NCBI GenBank assembly: GCA_048526005.1 | Contig: DBFVEH010000013.1 | Location: 62,001 to 126,000, forward strand | DNA: 64,000 nt | Reading direction: 5' to 3' | Source of the DNA: QALR01 sp900552255 | GTDB lineage: Bacteria; Bacillota; Clostridia; Oscillospirales; CAG-272 | Shown: one piece after another, positions 44,029 through 52,165 of the stretch | Numbering within the stretch: the first letter of the stretch is position 1 | Layout of the letters: the number at the start of each line of letters is the position of its first letter | The notes under the pieces: generated by a model | The model's database searches: none | Seen by the model: only the letters and a program-made list of their open reading frames with translations | What the model was told of the DNA's origin: nothing | Program-made: the position numbers and the translations under genes

Positions 44029-45342
44029 ATGGTTGCGGAACAAAAATTACTTCATACAAATCTTACGACAGGCGAAAACGGGCATCTTCTGTTTGCCGGT
44101 GTGGATACCGTCGCGTTGGCGGAGAAATACGGCACGCCGCTCTTTCTCATCGATGATGAACGGGTGCGCGAACGCTGCCGCGAATATAAGATTGCCATGA
44201 AAAAGTATTTCGGTGACGGCTCCCTCCCGCTTTACGCCTCCAAGGCGCTCAGCTTCAAGGAGATTTATCGGATTATGGCGGATGAGGGCATGGGAACCGA
44301 CATCGTTTCCTCCGGAGAGCTTTTCACGGCGGTGTCCGCGGGCTTTCCGATGGAACGCGCCTTTTTCCATGGTAACAACAAGACGGATTTCGATATCGAA
44401 TACGCCATAAAAAACGGAATCGGTTACTTTATCGTGGACGGTATGGAGGAGCTGGAGCGCATCGACGAATACGCCGGCCGCGCTGGCATCCGTCAGAAGA
44501 TCCTTCTGCGCATCACACCCGGCATCGACCCGCATACGCATAAAAAAATCAGTACCGGCGGCGTGGATTCCAAATTCGGCTCCGCCATCGAAACAGGCCT
44601 TGCATCAAAAATCACGAGAGAGGCGCTCTCGAAACAGAATGTGGAGCTTGTGGGCTTCCACTGCCATATCGGCTCGCAGATTTTCGACATCGAGCCGTAT
44701 ACGACCGCGGCCGACATCATGATCGCTTTTATCGCCGATATGCGCGACAGGTACGGCTTTGAGGCCGAAATCTTGAATCTCGGCGGCGGCTTCGGCGTGC
44801 GGTATGTCGAGGGCGACCCTGAAATCGACATCACGGCGAATATCAAGGATATTTCCGAGCACATTAAAGCGAGATGCAGGGAGCATGAGGTGAAGCTGCC
44901 GCGGATTCTGCTCGAACCCGGCAGGAGCATCGTTGCCGACGCCGGTATCACGCTTTATACGGTCGGTAGCGTCAAGGAGATCCCGGGCTTTAAGAATTAT
45001 GTGTCGATCGACGGCGGGATGACGGATAATCCCCGTTATACGCTTTATCAGTCGTCCTACACGGTGCTGGTTGCCAATAAGATGGACGAGCCTGCGGATT
45101 TCGTATGCACCGTCGGCGGCAGATGCTGCGAGAGCGGCGATCTGATTCAGGAGAATGTGAAGATCCCGAAGCCGGCGAGAGGCGATATCCTCGCCGTGCT
45201 TGTGACGGGCGCCTATAATTATTCGATGGCGTCCAATTATAACAGGGTGGGCAGACCGCCCGTCGTCGTGCTTCGCGGCGGACGCGATATTCTCGCCGTC
45301 AGACGCGAACGATTCGAGGATATCGTGGCCTGCGATCTGTAA
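44029..45342 (+). CDS. lysA: Diaminopimelate decarboxylase
   Basis: Last step to L-lysine. A 437-residue fold III PLP enzyme: the PLP lysine lies in LYASKALSFKEIYRIM, with FHCHIGSQIFD near residue 215, LNLGGGFGVRY, ILLEPGRSIVADAG, GGRCCESGDLI and the C-terminal AYNYSMASNYN. SD AGGAGGGATAAAACA. It sits directly after dapL in the riboswitch-controlled operon. Confidence 0.97.
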   Translation: MVAEQKLLHTNLTTGENGHLLFAGVDTVALAEKYGTPLFLIDDERVRERCREYKIAMKKYFGDGSLPLYASKALSFKEIYRIMADEGMGTDIVSSGELFTAVSAGFPMERAFFHGNNKTDFDIEYAIKNGIGYFIVDGMEELERIDEYAGRAGIRQKILLRITPGIDPHTHKKISTGGVDSKFGSAIETGLASKITREALSKQNVELVGFHCHIGSQIFDIEPYTTAADIMIAFIADMRDRYGFEAEILNLGGGFGVRYVEGDPEIDITANIKDISEHIKARCREHEVKLPRILLEPGRSIVADAGITLYTVGSVKEIPGFKNYVSIDGGMTDNPRYTLYQSSYTVLVANKMDEPADFVCTVGGRCCESGDLIQENVKIPKPARGDILAVLVTGAYNYSMASNYNRVGRPPVVVLRGGRDILAVRRERFEDIVACDL

Positions 45343-45370
45343 CGACGTTTTGACGGAGAATGGGAAACAT

Positions 45371-46681
45371 ATGATAGTGACAAAATTCGGCGGGAGCTCG
45401 CTTGCGGATTCCGCGCAGTTCAAAAAAGTTAAAGAGATTATAGACGCGGATTCCCGCCGCCGCGTCGTCGTGGTCTCGGCGCCGGGGAAACGGGAGGCGG
45501 GCGACAACAAAATCACCGATCTTTTGTATACGCTGGACGGGCACCTGCGCTATGGGGTGCCGGACGATAAGATTTGGGATTCCATCGCGGGACGGTATGC
45601 GGAGATCGCGCGGTCTCTCGGACTTTCGATCGATATCGACGCCGAGCTGCGGGCATTTGCAAAGGCGCTCGGGAAGAATACGGATCAAAGCCTGCTTGTC
45701 AGCCGCGGCGAATATTTCTGCGCGAGACTGATGAGCGCCTACCTCGGCTTTGCCTTTGTCGACGCGGCGGACGTCATCCGGTTTTCCTTTGACGGCAGGC
45801 TCGATTTGGAGGCAAGCGCAAGGCTTGTCCGCGAGGCGTTTGAGACGCATGGCAGTCTTGTCGTGCCGGGCTTTTACGGCGCGTATCCCAACGGGGACAT
45901 TCATCTGTTTTCACGCGGCGGGTCGGATATCACAGGCTCCTATCTCGCAAGATTTTTGAGTGCGGAGGTCTATGAGAACTGGACGGATGTTTCCGGTATT
46001 TATTCGGCGGATCCGAGACTTGCAAAAAATCCGAAGCCGATCGGACGCATCACCTATGAGGAGCTGCGCGAGCTTTCCTATATGGGAGCGAACGTGCTTC
46101 ATGAGGACAGCATTCTGCCTGTGCAGGACTGCGGAATCGCCATCAACATCCGCAATACCAACGAGCCGGAGCATGACGGCACCGTGATCACGCGGGATGC
46201 CGGAGAGGGCACGCCGGTCACGGGAATCGCCGGCAAAAAGGGTTTCATTTCCTTTGTCATTCACAAAAAGCATATGTCGGGCGAGATCGGCTTTTTGAGA
46301 AAGGTTTTGACTATATTTGAGGGGTACGGCATCAATGTCGAGCATATCCCGACCGGCATGGACGTCATCAGTGTCGTTGTGCTTGAAGAACAGGCGGCAA
46401 GGCATGTGCATGCGATCATTTCGGAAATCGAGAGCACGCTCGGGGCGCAGGTCACGGTCGACCGGAATCTTTCTCTGATTGCGATTGTCGGACGAAATAT
46501 GACGGGGCGCTACGGGATCAGCGCGTCGGTATTCGGGATTTTCGGAAAAAACGGCATCAACATCAAGGTGATCGTGCAGTCTCCGGATGAACTGAATATC
46601 ATCGTAGGCATCGATGCGGAGCATCATGAAAGGGCGATCGGATGTCTCTATGACGGACTTTGCGCCGCCGGACTTTTGTGA
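45371..46681 (+). CDS. lysC: Aspartate kinase
   Basis: Phosphorylates aspartate, the gate to the aspartate family. About 436 residues with the opening IVTKFGGSSLADSAQFKKV, FSRGGSDITGSYLA (Asp binding) and two C-terminal ACT domains (GISASVFGIFGKNGINIKVIVQS). The ACT domains imply allosteric feedback, probably by lysine given the operon. The start was set at ATG giving the conserved opening; upstream TTG in frame is possible. asd lies downstream. Confidence 0.95.
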   Translation: MIVTKFGGSSLADSAQFKKVKEIIDADSRRRVVVVSAPGKREAGDNKITDLLYTLDGHLRYGVPDDKIWDSIAGRYAEIARSLGLSIDIDAELRAFAKALGKNTDQSLLVSRGEYFCARLMSAYLGFAFVDAADVIRFSFDGRLDLEASARLVREAFETHGSLVVPGFYGAYPNGDIHLFSRGGSDITGSYLARFLSAEVYENWTDVSGIYSADPRLAKNPKPIGRITYEELRELSYMGANVLHEDSILPVQDCGIAINIRNTNEPEHDGTVITRDAGEGTPVTGIAGKKGFISFVIHKKHMSGEIGFLRKVLTIFEGYGINVEHIPTGMDVISVVVLEEQAARHVHAIISEIESTLGAQVTVDRNLSLIAIVGRNMTGRYGISASVFGIFGKNGINIKVIVQSPDELNIIVGIDAEHHERAIGCLYDGLCAAGLL

Positions 46682-46760
46682 ACGGCGGACGGAAAAGAGC
46701 ATATAATACATCAAACAAATACGGGGCGATATGAAAGACGCTCCGAGGGGAGTGGCTTTT

Positions 46761-47762
46761 ATGAGGGAATATAACGTTGCCGTTCTCGGCGCGACGGGCG
46801 CTGTCGGACGGGAAATGGTGAAAATATTGGAGGAGCGGAATTTTCCTGTTAAAAACTTAATCCCGCTTGCCAGCGCAAGGAGCGCGGGCACGGCGATCGG
46901 GTTTCATGGGGAAAGCGTCACGGTGAGGGAGGTATCTCCTGCTTCCTTTGCGGGTGTGGACATCGTTCTCGGAGCGGCGCCAAACAAGCTGGCGCGTGAA
47001 TATGCGCCCCATATCACGGCGGCGGGCGCGGTGTTTGTCGACAATTCCAGCGCATTCCGCATGGAGGCGGACGTGCCGCTTGTCATCCCGGAGATCAATC
47101 CGGAGGACGCAGCCCGGCATCATGGCATCATCTCCAATCCGAACTGTTCGACGATCGTCACGCTTGTGGCGGTGAACGCGATCGGAAAGTTGTCCCCGAT
47201 CCGGTCGATGACGGTATCCACCTATCAGGCGGTTTCCGGTGCGGGCGCGGGCGGTCCCGTCGAGCTGGAAGCGGAGATTGCGGCGATTTCTGCCGGAGAG
47301 CGTTATGAGCCTTCGGTTTTTCCGTATCAGATCGCGTATAATCTGATCCCGCAGATCGGAGATTTTATGGAAAACGGTTATACCGCCGAGGAAATGAAAA
47401 TGCAGAATGAGGGCAGAAAGATCCTGCATTTGCCGGAGCTTCGCGTCGGATGTACCTGTGTTCGCGTTCCGGTTGTGAGAAGCCATTCGATTTCCGTATC
47501 CTTGATTACGGAGCGGCAGGTATCGCCTGACGAGGCGCGTGCCGCGGTGGCGGCGGCTCCGGGATGTCGGCTTGTCGATGATCCGGCGGGAAAGAAGTAT
47601 CCGATGCCGCTCGACACCTCCGATCAGGATCTTGTTTTTGTCGGACGGATCCGTCAGGACATCGCAAACGAGAACGGACTTTCCCTTTGGTGCTGCGGCG
47701 ATCAGGTGCGAAAGGGTGCTGCGACCAATACCGTGCAGATTGCGGAGCTGCTGATACAGTAA
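46761..47762 (+). CDS. asd: Aspartate-semialdehyde dehydrogenase
   Basis: NADPH-dependent reduction of aspartyl phosphate, supplying DapA. 333 residues; NVAVLGATGAVGREMVKIL (Rossmann), FVDNSSAFRME, the catalytic Cys in ISNPNCSTIVTLVAV and RVPVVRSHSISV. The start was chosen at MREYNVAVLG after GAGGGGAGTGGCTTTT. Last gene of the lysine operon; a small TATAAT-like word upstream could add a weak internal promoter. Confidence 0.96.
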   Translation: MREYNVAVLGATGAVGREMVKILEERNFPVKNLIPLASARSAGTAIGFHGESVTVREVSPASFAGVDIVLGAAPNKLAREYAPHITAAGAVFVDNSSAFRMEADVPLVIPEINPEDAARHHGIISNPNCSTIVTLVAVNAIGKLSPIRSMTVSTYQAVSGAGAGGPVELEAEIAAISAGERYEPSVFPYQIAYNLIPQIGDFMENGYTAEEMKMQNEGRKILHLPELRVGCTCVRVPVVRSHSISVSLITERQVSPDEARAAVAAAPGCRLVDDPAGKKYPMPLDTSDQDLVFVGRIRQDIANENGLSLWCCGDQVRKGAATNTVQIAELLIQ

Positions 47763-47789
47763 AAAGAGCGGTTGAAAGACCGCTCTTTT
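47762..47789 (+). terminator. Terminator of the lysine operon
   Basis: 11-bp stem AAAAGAGCGGT / ACCGCTCTTTT, loop TGAAAG, starting at the asd stop. Confidence 0.93.
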
Positions 47790-47794
47790 ATTGA

Positions 47795-48200
47795 GGTTTC
47801 TCCTTTCTGAAGGAAAAAGCACCAAAAGACTCATTGAGGCTACCGCCTCAAACTCCCATGCTTCTGTTGGGAAGCGTATACACACGGCTCCCAACAGACG
47901 GAACCGCGCACCTGCGTGCGCTCTCCGTCATTCGCCGCGCGGGAAGTGATTGCCGCTGGGAAGCCTGCGCCCGCAGGCGCAAGGCGCGCGCCGTGTGAGC
48001 GCCCTCCGGCACGATGTTTGCGAAAGGGGCGGCTGACGGATCACGCGAGCTTCGCGAGCGTGGACGCCGTCTTTCATAGCCGCCACCGAACCGCTGCCAG
48101 CCGCACAAACGATCGAACGGAACGTTCGCGGCTTCTTTTCGTTCTTTTCTTGTACGGACAAGAAAAGAACACGTTTCTCCTTTCCAAAGGAGAAAAAATC
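47795..48200. repeat. Hairpin-dense spacer, probable dispersed repeat, no gene
   Basis: About 400 bases with no credible ORF but a chain of inverted repeats: GAGGC/GCCTC (47836-47849), CTGTTGGGA (47864-47872) / TCCCAACAG (47889-47897), GTTCTTTTCTTGT / ACAAGAAAAGAAC (48141-48170, 13-bp arms, 4-base loop) and TTTCTCCTTT / AAAGGAGAAA (48174-48195). Base composition changes from GC-rich to AT-rich across it. It resembles an assembly of intergenic repeat modules rather than a gene. Confidence 0.5.
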
Positions 48201-48210
48201 TTCAAATATA

Positions 48211-48237
48211 AAAAAACGGCGATATTCGCCGTTTTTT
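48211..48237. terminator. Bidirectional terminator at the 3' end of rnpB
   Basis: 12-bp stem AAAAAACGGCGA / TCGCCGTTTTTT with a 3-base loop, 9 bases after the RNase P RNA 3' end on the reverse strand. Confidence 0.9.
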
Positions 48238-48246
48238 GTTTTATCC

Positions 48247-48620
48247 ATAAGCCGATCGTCCTGTAAGCCGGGTTCTGTCGAGAACAATCATCTATCTTTG
48301 CCGTATGTCGCCATACGGCTCGCAGAAAAATTCTGCTGCCACCTCGCATAGAGCAATACTGCTCGGCCGGGCAAGCCAAAATCTGCGGGGTGTTGCTTCG
48401 GATAGGGTTTACATGGCACGCGCGGTTACCCGCACGTCGGTGAGCTCTTACCTCGCCTTTCCATCCTTACCGCTTGCGCGGCGGTTTCTTTCTGTTGCAC
48501 TTTCCCGGGAGTCGCCTCCGGCGGACGTTATCCGTTATCCTGCCCTGTGAAGCCCGGACTTTCCTCATGATAATACCTTTCGGCGACATATCACGCGATT
48601 GTTCGGTGCGGTCGGCTTAT
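48247..48620 (-). ncRNA. rnpB: RNase P RNA, class A
   Basis: Catalytic RNA that removes tRNA 5' leaders. Read on the reverse strand: P1 ATAAGCCGACC pairs with GATCGGCTTAT at the other end. The universal elements GAGGAAAGTCCGGGC near the 5' end, GGGAAAGTGCAACAGAAAG, GGAAAGGCGAGGTAAGAGCTC, and near the 3' end AGATAGATGATTGTTC and ACAGAACCCGGCTTAC are present. Length (about 374) and layout fit the ancestral A type rather than the B type of Bacilli. Its 5' end is 2 bases from the upstream gene's stop, so its promoter must lie within that gene, or the two are co-transcribed. Confidence 0.95.
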
Positions 48621-48622
48621 AT

Positions 48623-49588
48623 TCAGTTTTGGGTCGACGTTTCCTTTACGTCGATATGAGTGAGCCCTTCCGTGACGACGGAGGAAACCTCCTTTTTATA
48701 CGTGTAATTTTCAAGCTCGGAGGTGCTTCTGTAAACAAGCAGCGGATAGGCAAAGGTTTCGCTGTTGAAATTTACATCGTTTTCGTAATACATATCGAGA
48801 TAGAGATAGGTGATCTCATTGCCCTTGGCGGCATTGGCGCCCTTGTAAATATCGGAGGGATTGTTTACCTCCGGGACAGGATATGCATGTGAGGGCGATG
48901 TTTTTTCATCGCCGAACAGATCCACGTTTTCAAATACGATGCGCAGATATTGATAGACATTTTTTTCATCGGAAAGATAGCTGTAGCTTGTGTAAACCTT
49001 GCCGTAATTATCGCGCAGAATGAAAACAAACGGCTGCTCGGAAAGGGCGATCTCGATCGGATTTTCTTCAACGGAGGCTTCATATTCCGCCTCGACGAGC
49101 GCTTCCAATGCGGTATTGGAGGCTTCTGGATTTTCTTCTTTCAGCCTTGCAAGAATTTCGGCTTTTCGTGCTTCCGTTTCTTTTTCATAAAGTTCATCGT
49201 ACAGCTTGTCCCTTGAGCTGTTGTTATAGCGAACGGTGAGCTGAAGCTCATTTGTCGCAGGGATATAACGGATATCGTAGATCCCGAAATAGCCATCCTG
49301 TGCAACGTGCTCTGCCGGTTCTTGAGAATAAATCGTCATGCTGCCGCCCGATTCCGTATAGGCCGCGAGCATCTGTTCCGTCCAAATCAGCTTTGAAAGA
49401 TTTTTCGGCGGCTTACCTGAGCAGAGCCGAAAGAACAAGATTCCATAGACAAAAAGAATCAAAAGGACACCGATCGTCTTGAGAATGGTTTTCAGGGTTC
49501 TCCAGCTGAAGAACTTTCCGAGCTTTGATTTGCTTTGATAGACGAGCTCCTCTGAGTAATCGCCGTAATCGTTATAATTCTCCGCCAA
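48623..49588 (-). CDS. Single-pass membrane protein of unknown function
   Basis: A 321-residue protein. It starts at TTG after GGGAGGTGATTC; an ATG 8 codons upstream would place the ribosome site inside the gene. Short acidic/aromatic cytosolic N-terminus (AENYNDYGDYSEELVY), one hydrophobic helix near residues 32-55 (ILKTIGVLLILFVYGILFF), then a long outer domain rich in Asn, Glu and Tyr, with an acidic helical insert (EKETEARKAEILARLKEEN). No family recognised. It has its own promoter and abuts rnpB. Confidence 0.8.
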   Translation of the reverse strand: MAENYNDYGDYSEELVYQSKSKLGKFFSWRTLKTILKTIGVLLILFVYGILFFRLCSGKPPKNLSKLIWTEQMLAAYTESGGSMTIYSQEPAEHVAQDGYFGIYDIRYIPATNELQLTVRYNNSSRDKLYDELYEKETEARKAEILARLKEENPEASNTALEALVEAEYEASVEENPIEIALSEQPFVFILRDNYGKVYTSYSYLSDEKNVYQYLRIVFENVDLFGDEKTSPSHAYPVPEVNNPSDIYKGANAAKGNEITYLYLDMYYENDVNFNSETFAYPLLVYRSTSELENYTYKKEVSSVVTEGLTHIDVKETSTQN

Positions 49589-49628
49589 AGAATCACCTCC
49601 CGCAAAAATCATTTTCTTTATACATTAT

Positions 49629-49657
49629 AGTATATAGTATCTGCCGGATAAAGTCAA
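49629..49657 (-). promoter_or_regulatory. Sigma-A promoter of the membrane protein gene
   Basis: TTGACT (49652-49657), 17-base spacer, TATACT (49629-49634). It may also carry rnpB by read-through. Confidence 0.75.
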
Positions 49658-49747
49658 GATTTTCAAATTTTTTGCGAAAATCCGTGAATATTTATTTCTT
49701 ACCTCGATTGCCGAAAACAAGCTTCCCAGCAAAGCCCGGCCTATAAA

Positions 49748-49775
49748 CAAAAAATCCCGCTTAGAAGGCGAGATT
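49748..49775 (-). terminator. Terminator of the tRNA-Met/tRNA-Glu transcript
   Basis: 8-bp stem AATCTCGC / GCGGGATT (one G-U pair) followed by TTTTT on the reverse strand, 12 bases after tRNA-Glu. Confidence 0.65.
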
Positions 49776-49786
49776 CCATGATGTTA

Positions 49787-49861
49787 TGGTGACCCGGACG
49801 AGAATCGAACTCGTGTTACCGCCGTGAAAGGGCGGTGTCTTAGCCGCTTGACCACCGGGCC
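49787..49861 (-). tRNA. tRNA-Glu (anticodon TTC)
   Basis: Anticodon stem-loop CCGCC-CTTTCAC-GGCGG, T-arm with GTTCGATTC, acceptor GGCCCGG / CCGGGTC plus encoded ACCA. Second gene of a two-tRNA transcript. Confidence 0.96.
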
Positions 49862-49888
49862 GGATCGACGGCCGATTTTCGGCCGTCT

Positions 49889-49965
49889 TGGTAGCGGAAG
49901 TTGGATTTGAACCCACGACCCTCCGGGTATGAACCGAATGCTCTAGCCAACTGAGCTATTCCGCC
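49889..49965 (-). tRNA. tRNA-Met (anticodon CAT)
   Basis: Anticodon loop TTCATAC, T-arm with GTTCAAATC, acceptor GGCGGAA / TTCCGCT plus encoded ACCA. The A-T-containing acceptor and lack of the three-GC anticodon stem argue against initiator tRNA; a CAT-bearing tRNA-Ile2 is a less likely alternative. Confidence 0.9.
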
Positions 49966-50018
49966 ACAAAACTTAAAAAATCACGCATAATCGGGAACGC
50001 TTCGCGTGATGCTCGAAT

Positions 50019-50047
50019 ATTATAGCACAAGCATCAAGGTTTGTCAA
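50019..50047 (-). promoter_or_regulatory. Promoter of the tRNA-Met/Glu transcript
   Basis: TTGACA (50042-50047), 17-base spacer, TATAAT (50019-50024): a perfect sigma-A promoter. Confidence 0.9.
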
Positions 50048-50120
50048 TAGTTTTATAAAAAATATGTGAGGAAAACCGCCTCTAAATTTTAAAATCCGGT
50101 GAAAAATTTTAAAAAAAGTG

Positions 50121-50149
50121 TTGACAAGCGCAGTGCAATATGGTATACT
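50121..50149 (+). promoter_or_regulatory. Promoter of the tRNA-Val/Asp/Phe/Gly transcript
   Basis: TTGACA (50121-50126), 17-base spacer, TATACT (50144-50149), 45 bases before tRNA-Val. Confidence 0.88.
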
Positions 50150-50193
50150 AAACACCGTCGCAAGGGGAAAGCCTTTGTCGAAGCGGTTGGCTT

Positions 50194-50269
50194 GGGAGCA
50201 TAGCTCAGCTGGGAGAGCATCTGCCTTACAAGCAGAGGGTCATAGGTTCGAGCCCTATTGTTCCCACCA
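50194..50269 (+). tRNA. tRNA-Val (anticodon TAC)
   Basis: Anticodon loop CTTACAA closed by TCTGC/GCAGA, T-arm GTTCGAGCC, acceptor GGGAGCA with TGTTCCC, encoded ACCA. Confidence 0.97.
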
Positions 50270-50294
50270 GAAAATCGTCTTTCGATTTTCTTTT

Positions 50295-50371
50295 GGCCCG
50301 GTAGTTCAGTTGGTTAGAACGCTAGCCTGTCACGCTAGAGGTCGTGGGTTCGAGTCCCATCCGGGTCGCCA
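50295..50371 (+). tRNA. tRNA-Asp (anticodon GTC)
   Basis: Anticodon loop CTGTCAC closed by CTAGC/GCTAG, T-arm GTTCGAGTC, acceptor GGCCCGG with CCGGGTC, encoded GCCA. Confidence 0.97.
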
Positions 50372-50450
50372 TTTTACAGGTTTTTATTGTAACACTGTGG
50401 AATTCGCCTACAAGAAAGACGGCCGGCGGTCGGTTTTTGTTTTGCGGCAT

Positions 50451-50526
50451 GCCTCTGTAGCTCAGTTGGTAGAGCAGGGGACTGAAAATCCCCGTGTCGT
50501 TGGTTCGATTCCGATCGGAGGCACCA
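50451..50526 (+). tRNA. tRNA-Phe (anticodon GAA)
   Basis: Anticodon loop CTGAAAA closed by GGGGA/TCCCC, T-arm GTTCGATTC, acceptor GCCTCTG with CGGAGGC, encoded ACCA. Confidence 0.97.
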
Positions 50527-50531
50527 TATCT

Positions 50532-50607
50532 GCGGATTTAGCTCATTTGGTAGAGCGCGACCTTGCCAAGGTCGAGGTGGCGGGTTCGAGCCCCGTAATC
50601 CGCTCCA
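50532..50607 (+). tRNA. tRNA-Gly (anticodon GCC)
   Basis: Anticodon loop TTGCCAA closed by CGACC/GGTCG, T-arm GTTCGAGCC, acceptor GCGGATT with AATCCGC, encoded TCCA. It begins 5 bases after tRNA-Phe. Confidence 0.97.
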
Positions 50608-50626
50608 CTCTTCACAAGAGAAAAAG

Positions 50627-50669
50627 CATAGTGCTGTTCTGATTTTTAAGTCCAGCGCTATGTTTTTTC
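50627..50669 (+). terminator. Terminator of the four-tRNA transcript
   Basis: 10-bp stem CATAGTGCTG (50627-50636) / CAGCGCTATG (50653-50662), one G-U pair, followed by TTTTTTCTT. Confidence 0.82.
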
Positions 50670-50794
50670 TTATTTTTCACCTCTCCTACATTCTCTTGTT
50701 TTCTCCTGATTTCTCTTGTTTTTCGTATAAAATGGGTGTATTTTTTCTCATTCAGGTGTAAAACGGGTGTAATTTTTCTTCCTTTTTTCTCGAC

Positions 50795-51085
50795 AAAAAG
50801 AACGGGGCGATCGCCGCGAATCTGCGGCTTTCTCGCCCCGTAAACCGCTCCAAATTTTGTTGGAGCGCGGCTCCAAGACGCGAAAAGCAAGAAAGCCCGT
50901 CGAGGATTTTGAGGGCGGTTTTGCTTTTCGTGTTTTTTATACCGTAAGGTTCTCCGACTGGCTGGACGAGAATAAAACGCTTCTCGATTTTGCTCAGAGC
51001 TGCAATCGGCGAAGCGTCCCGGTCTCCGTTGGAGACTTTGACGCCGTTTGGCAAACAGCAGCTTGCGGCTGGTTGACTGCGCGAA
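50795..51085. ncRNA. Chain of hairpins, candidate structured RNA or repeat
   Basis: Between tRNA-Gly and tRNA-Cys there is no convincing gene, but nested inverted repeats follow one another: GGGGCGA...TCGCCCC with inner GCCGC/GCGGC; CGCTCCAA/TTGGAGCG; CGAAAAGCAA/TTGCTTTTCG with inner GCCC/GGGC; GTTCTC/GAGAAT; ACGCTTC/GAAGCGT with inner CGATT/AATCG; GTCTCC/GGAGAC. The orientation is unknown. The left flank (50670-50790) is AT-rich with a repeated GGGTGTA word. Possible identities are a large non-coding RNA or a dispersed repeat; neither is proven. Confidence 0.45.
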
Positions 51086-51176
51086 TCGATATCTGGGAAG
51101 TGTCATCATGTTTATTGGAGGGAAATTCACGCTTATTGCTGCTCACAAAATTTGACAGCTATTTTTAAATTTTGTA

Positions 51177-51205
51177 TTGACAAGGATTCTAAATTCTGCT
51201 ATACT
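51177..51205 (+). promoter_or_regulatory. Promoter of tRNA-Cys
   Basis: TTGACA (51177-51182), 17-base spacer, TATACT (51200-51205); the leader to the tRNA is about 95 bases. Confidence 0.88.
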
Positions 51206-51241
51206 ACAAATAGCGGCTCCGAAAATATAAAAGGAATTGCA

Positions 51242-51306
51242 ATGATGATCAGCGTCTATCTCATGTTCCAACTATGGTTTCGTAGCCATTTCTTTTTCAA
51301 TATTCC

Positions 51307-51316
<10 letters not shown>
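51242..51316 (+). CDS. Hydrophobic micro-ORF overlapping tRNA-Cys
   Basis: ATG preceded by AAAGGAATTGCA within the tRNA-Cys leader. It encodes 24 residues rich in Met, Phe, Tyr and Trp (for example VYLMFQLWF) and stops at a TAG formed by tRNA bases 8-10. If translated, ribosomes would enter the tRNA sequence. It may be chance; the ribosome site and the position in a known transcript are the only support. Confidence 0.25.
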
Positions 51317-51381
<65 letters not shown>

Positions 51382-51410
51382 AGAAATCTGGAGAGAACGG
51401 ATATCAGACC

Positions 51411-51446
51411 GAAAAAAGCCCGAAAACTATGTTTCGGGCTTTTTTC
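51411..51446 (+). terminator. Terminator of tRNA-Cys
   Basis: 15-bp perfect stem GAAAAAAGCCCGAAA / TTTCGGGCTTTTTTC, 6-base loop. Confidence 0.93.
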
Positions 51447-51583
51447 ATGCCTTTTTTCAAAGGGCAGCTCCGTAAACATCAAAGATGGTTTTTCATATGT
51501 GCCCCGGAAATTGGATAGGGAACGGCAATCATAAGGGACAAAAAGTATGCACTTCGGAGATATATTTTGTCCTTTTCTGCTTT

Positions 51584-52108
51584 TTATAACACAGTACTTG
51601 CTTTGACAAGATGAACAGTCATTTTGCTCATTTCTTCCGGCGTTTCCGCGAAATCACGGCGCACCCAGCCGTCGAGCAGACCGTAAAGACCATACGCATA
51701 GAATTTCTCACGATACCATCGGTCGGGCACGTTGACTTGCGGCTCGATCATGATTTCCTTGAATGCGTCAAATACAAGCATATCAAGCCCTGCACGATAT
51801 ATTGTTTTCAGTATTTTCTGCATTCCTGCGTTATAATCAAAAAATGCAGAAGCATTTCGAATGTCAAAGCGATTTCGCTCGGAAAGCTCGTGTTTCTCTG
51901 CATACCGTTCCCATGCGGTACGCAGCTTATATCGAATTGCATCCTCTTTCGATTTAAAGTTTCGGAACCATGTGGCACGCCCTACGCCGGCGGTTGCGGT
52001 GATCTCGTCTGCCGTGATCTTCTGAAAGTCCTTCTCGTTCATCAACATGATCAAAGCGTCCGCCATACATTCCTTCAGAAATTCTGTCGTTTTGCTGCTT
52101 CTTCCCAT
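51584..52108 (-). CDS. TetR-family transcriptional regulator
   Basis: A 174-residue protein. The N-terminal HTH is visible in residues 5-50: KTTEFLKECMADALIMLM, FQKITADEITATAGVGRATWFRNFKSKEDAI. The ligand domain is variable (aromatic-rich, RWYREKFYAYGLYGLLDGWV). The start was set at MGRSSKTTE after AGGAGAGGCA. It is divergent from the membrane-anchored hydrolase; an 11-bp inverted repeat in the shared region is the likely operator. Ligand unknown. Confidence 0.88.
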   Translation of the reverse strand: MGRSSKTTEFLKECMADALIMLMNEKDFQKITADEITATAGVGRATWFRNFKSKEDAIRYKLRTAWERYAEKHELSERNRFDIRNASAFFDYNAGMQKILKTIYRAGLDMLVFDAFKEIMIEPQVNVPDRWYREKFYAYGLYGLLDGWVRRDFAETPEEMSKMTVHLVKASTVL

Positions 52109-52165
52109 TGCCTCTCCTGCTTTGATACGAAGAACCCTTGGCAGTATCAAATACCCGAAAGAAAA

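Noticed and set aside
50612..51130. Reverse open frames of 100-172 codons in the hairpin chain near tRNA-Gly
   Set aside because: Low-complexity Lys/Arg-rich products, no ribosome site, and the DNA is better explained by nested stems. Considered as an integrase end, but no tyrosine-recombinase motif is present.
50608..51306. Possible integrated element using tRNA-Gly as attachment site
   Set aside because: No direct repeat of the tRNA 3' end was found downstream and there is no integrase gene.
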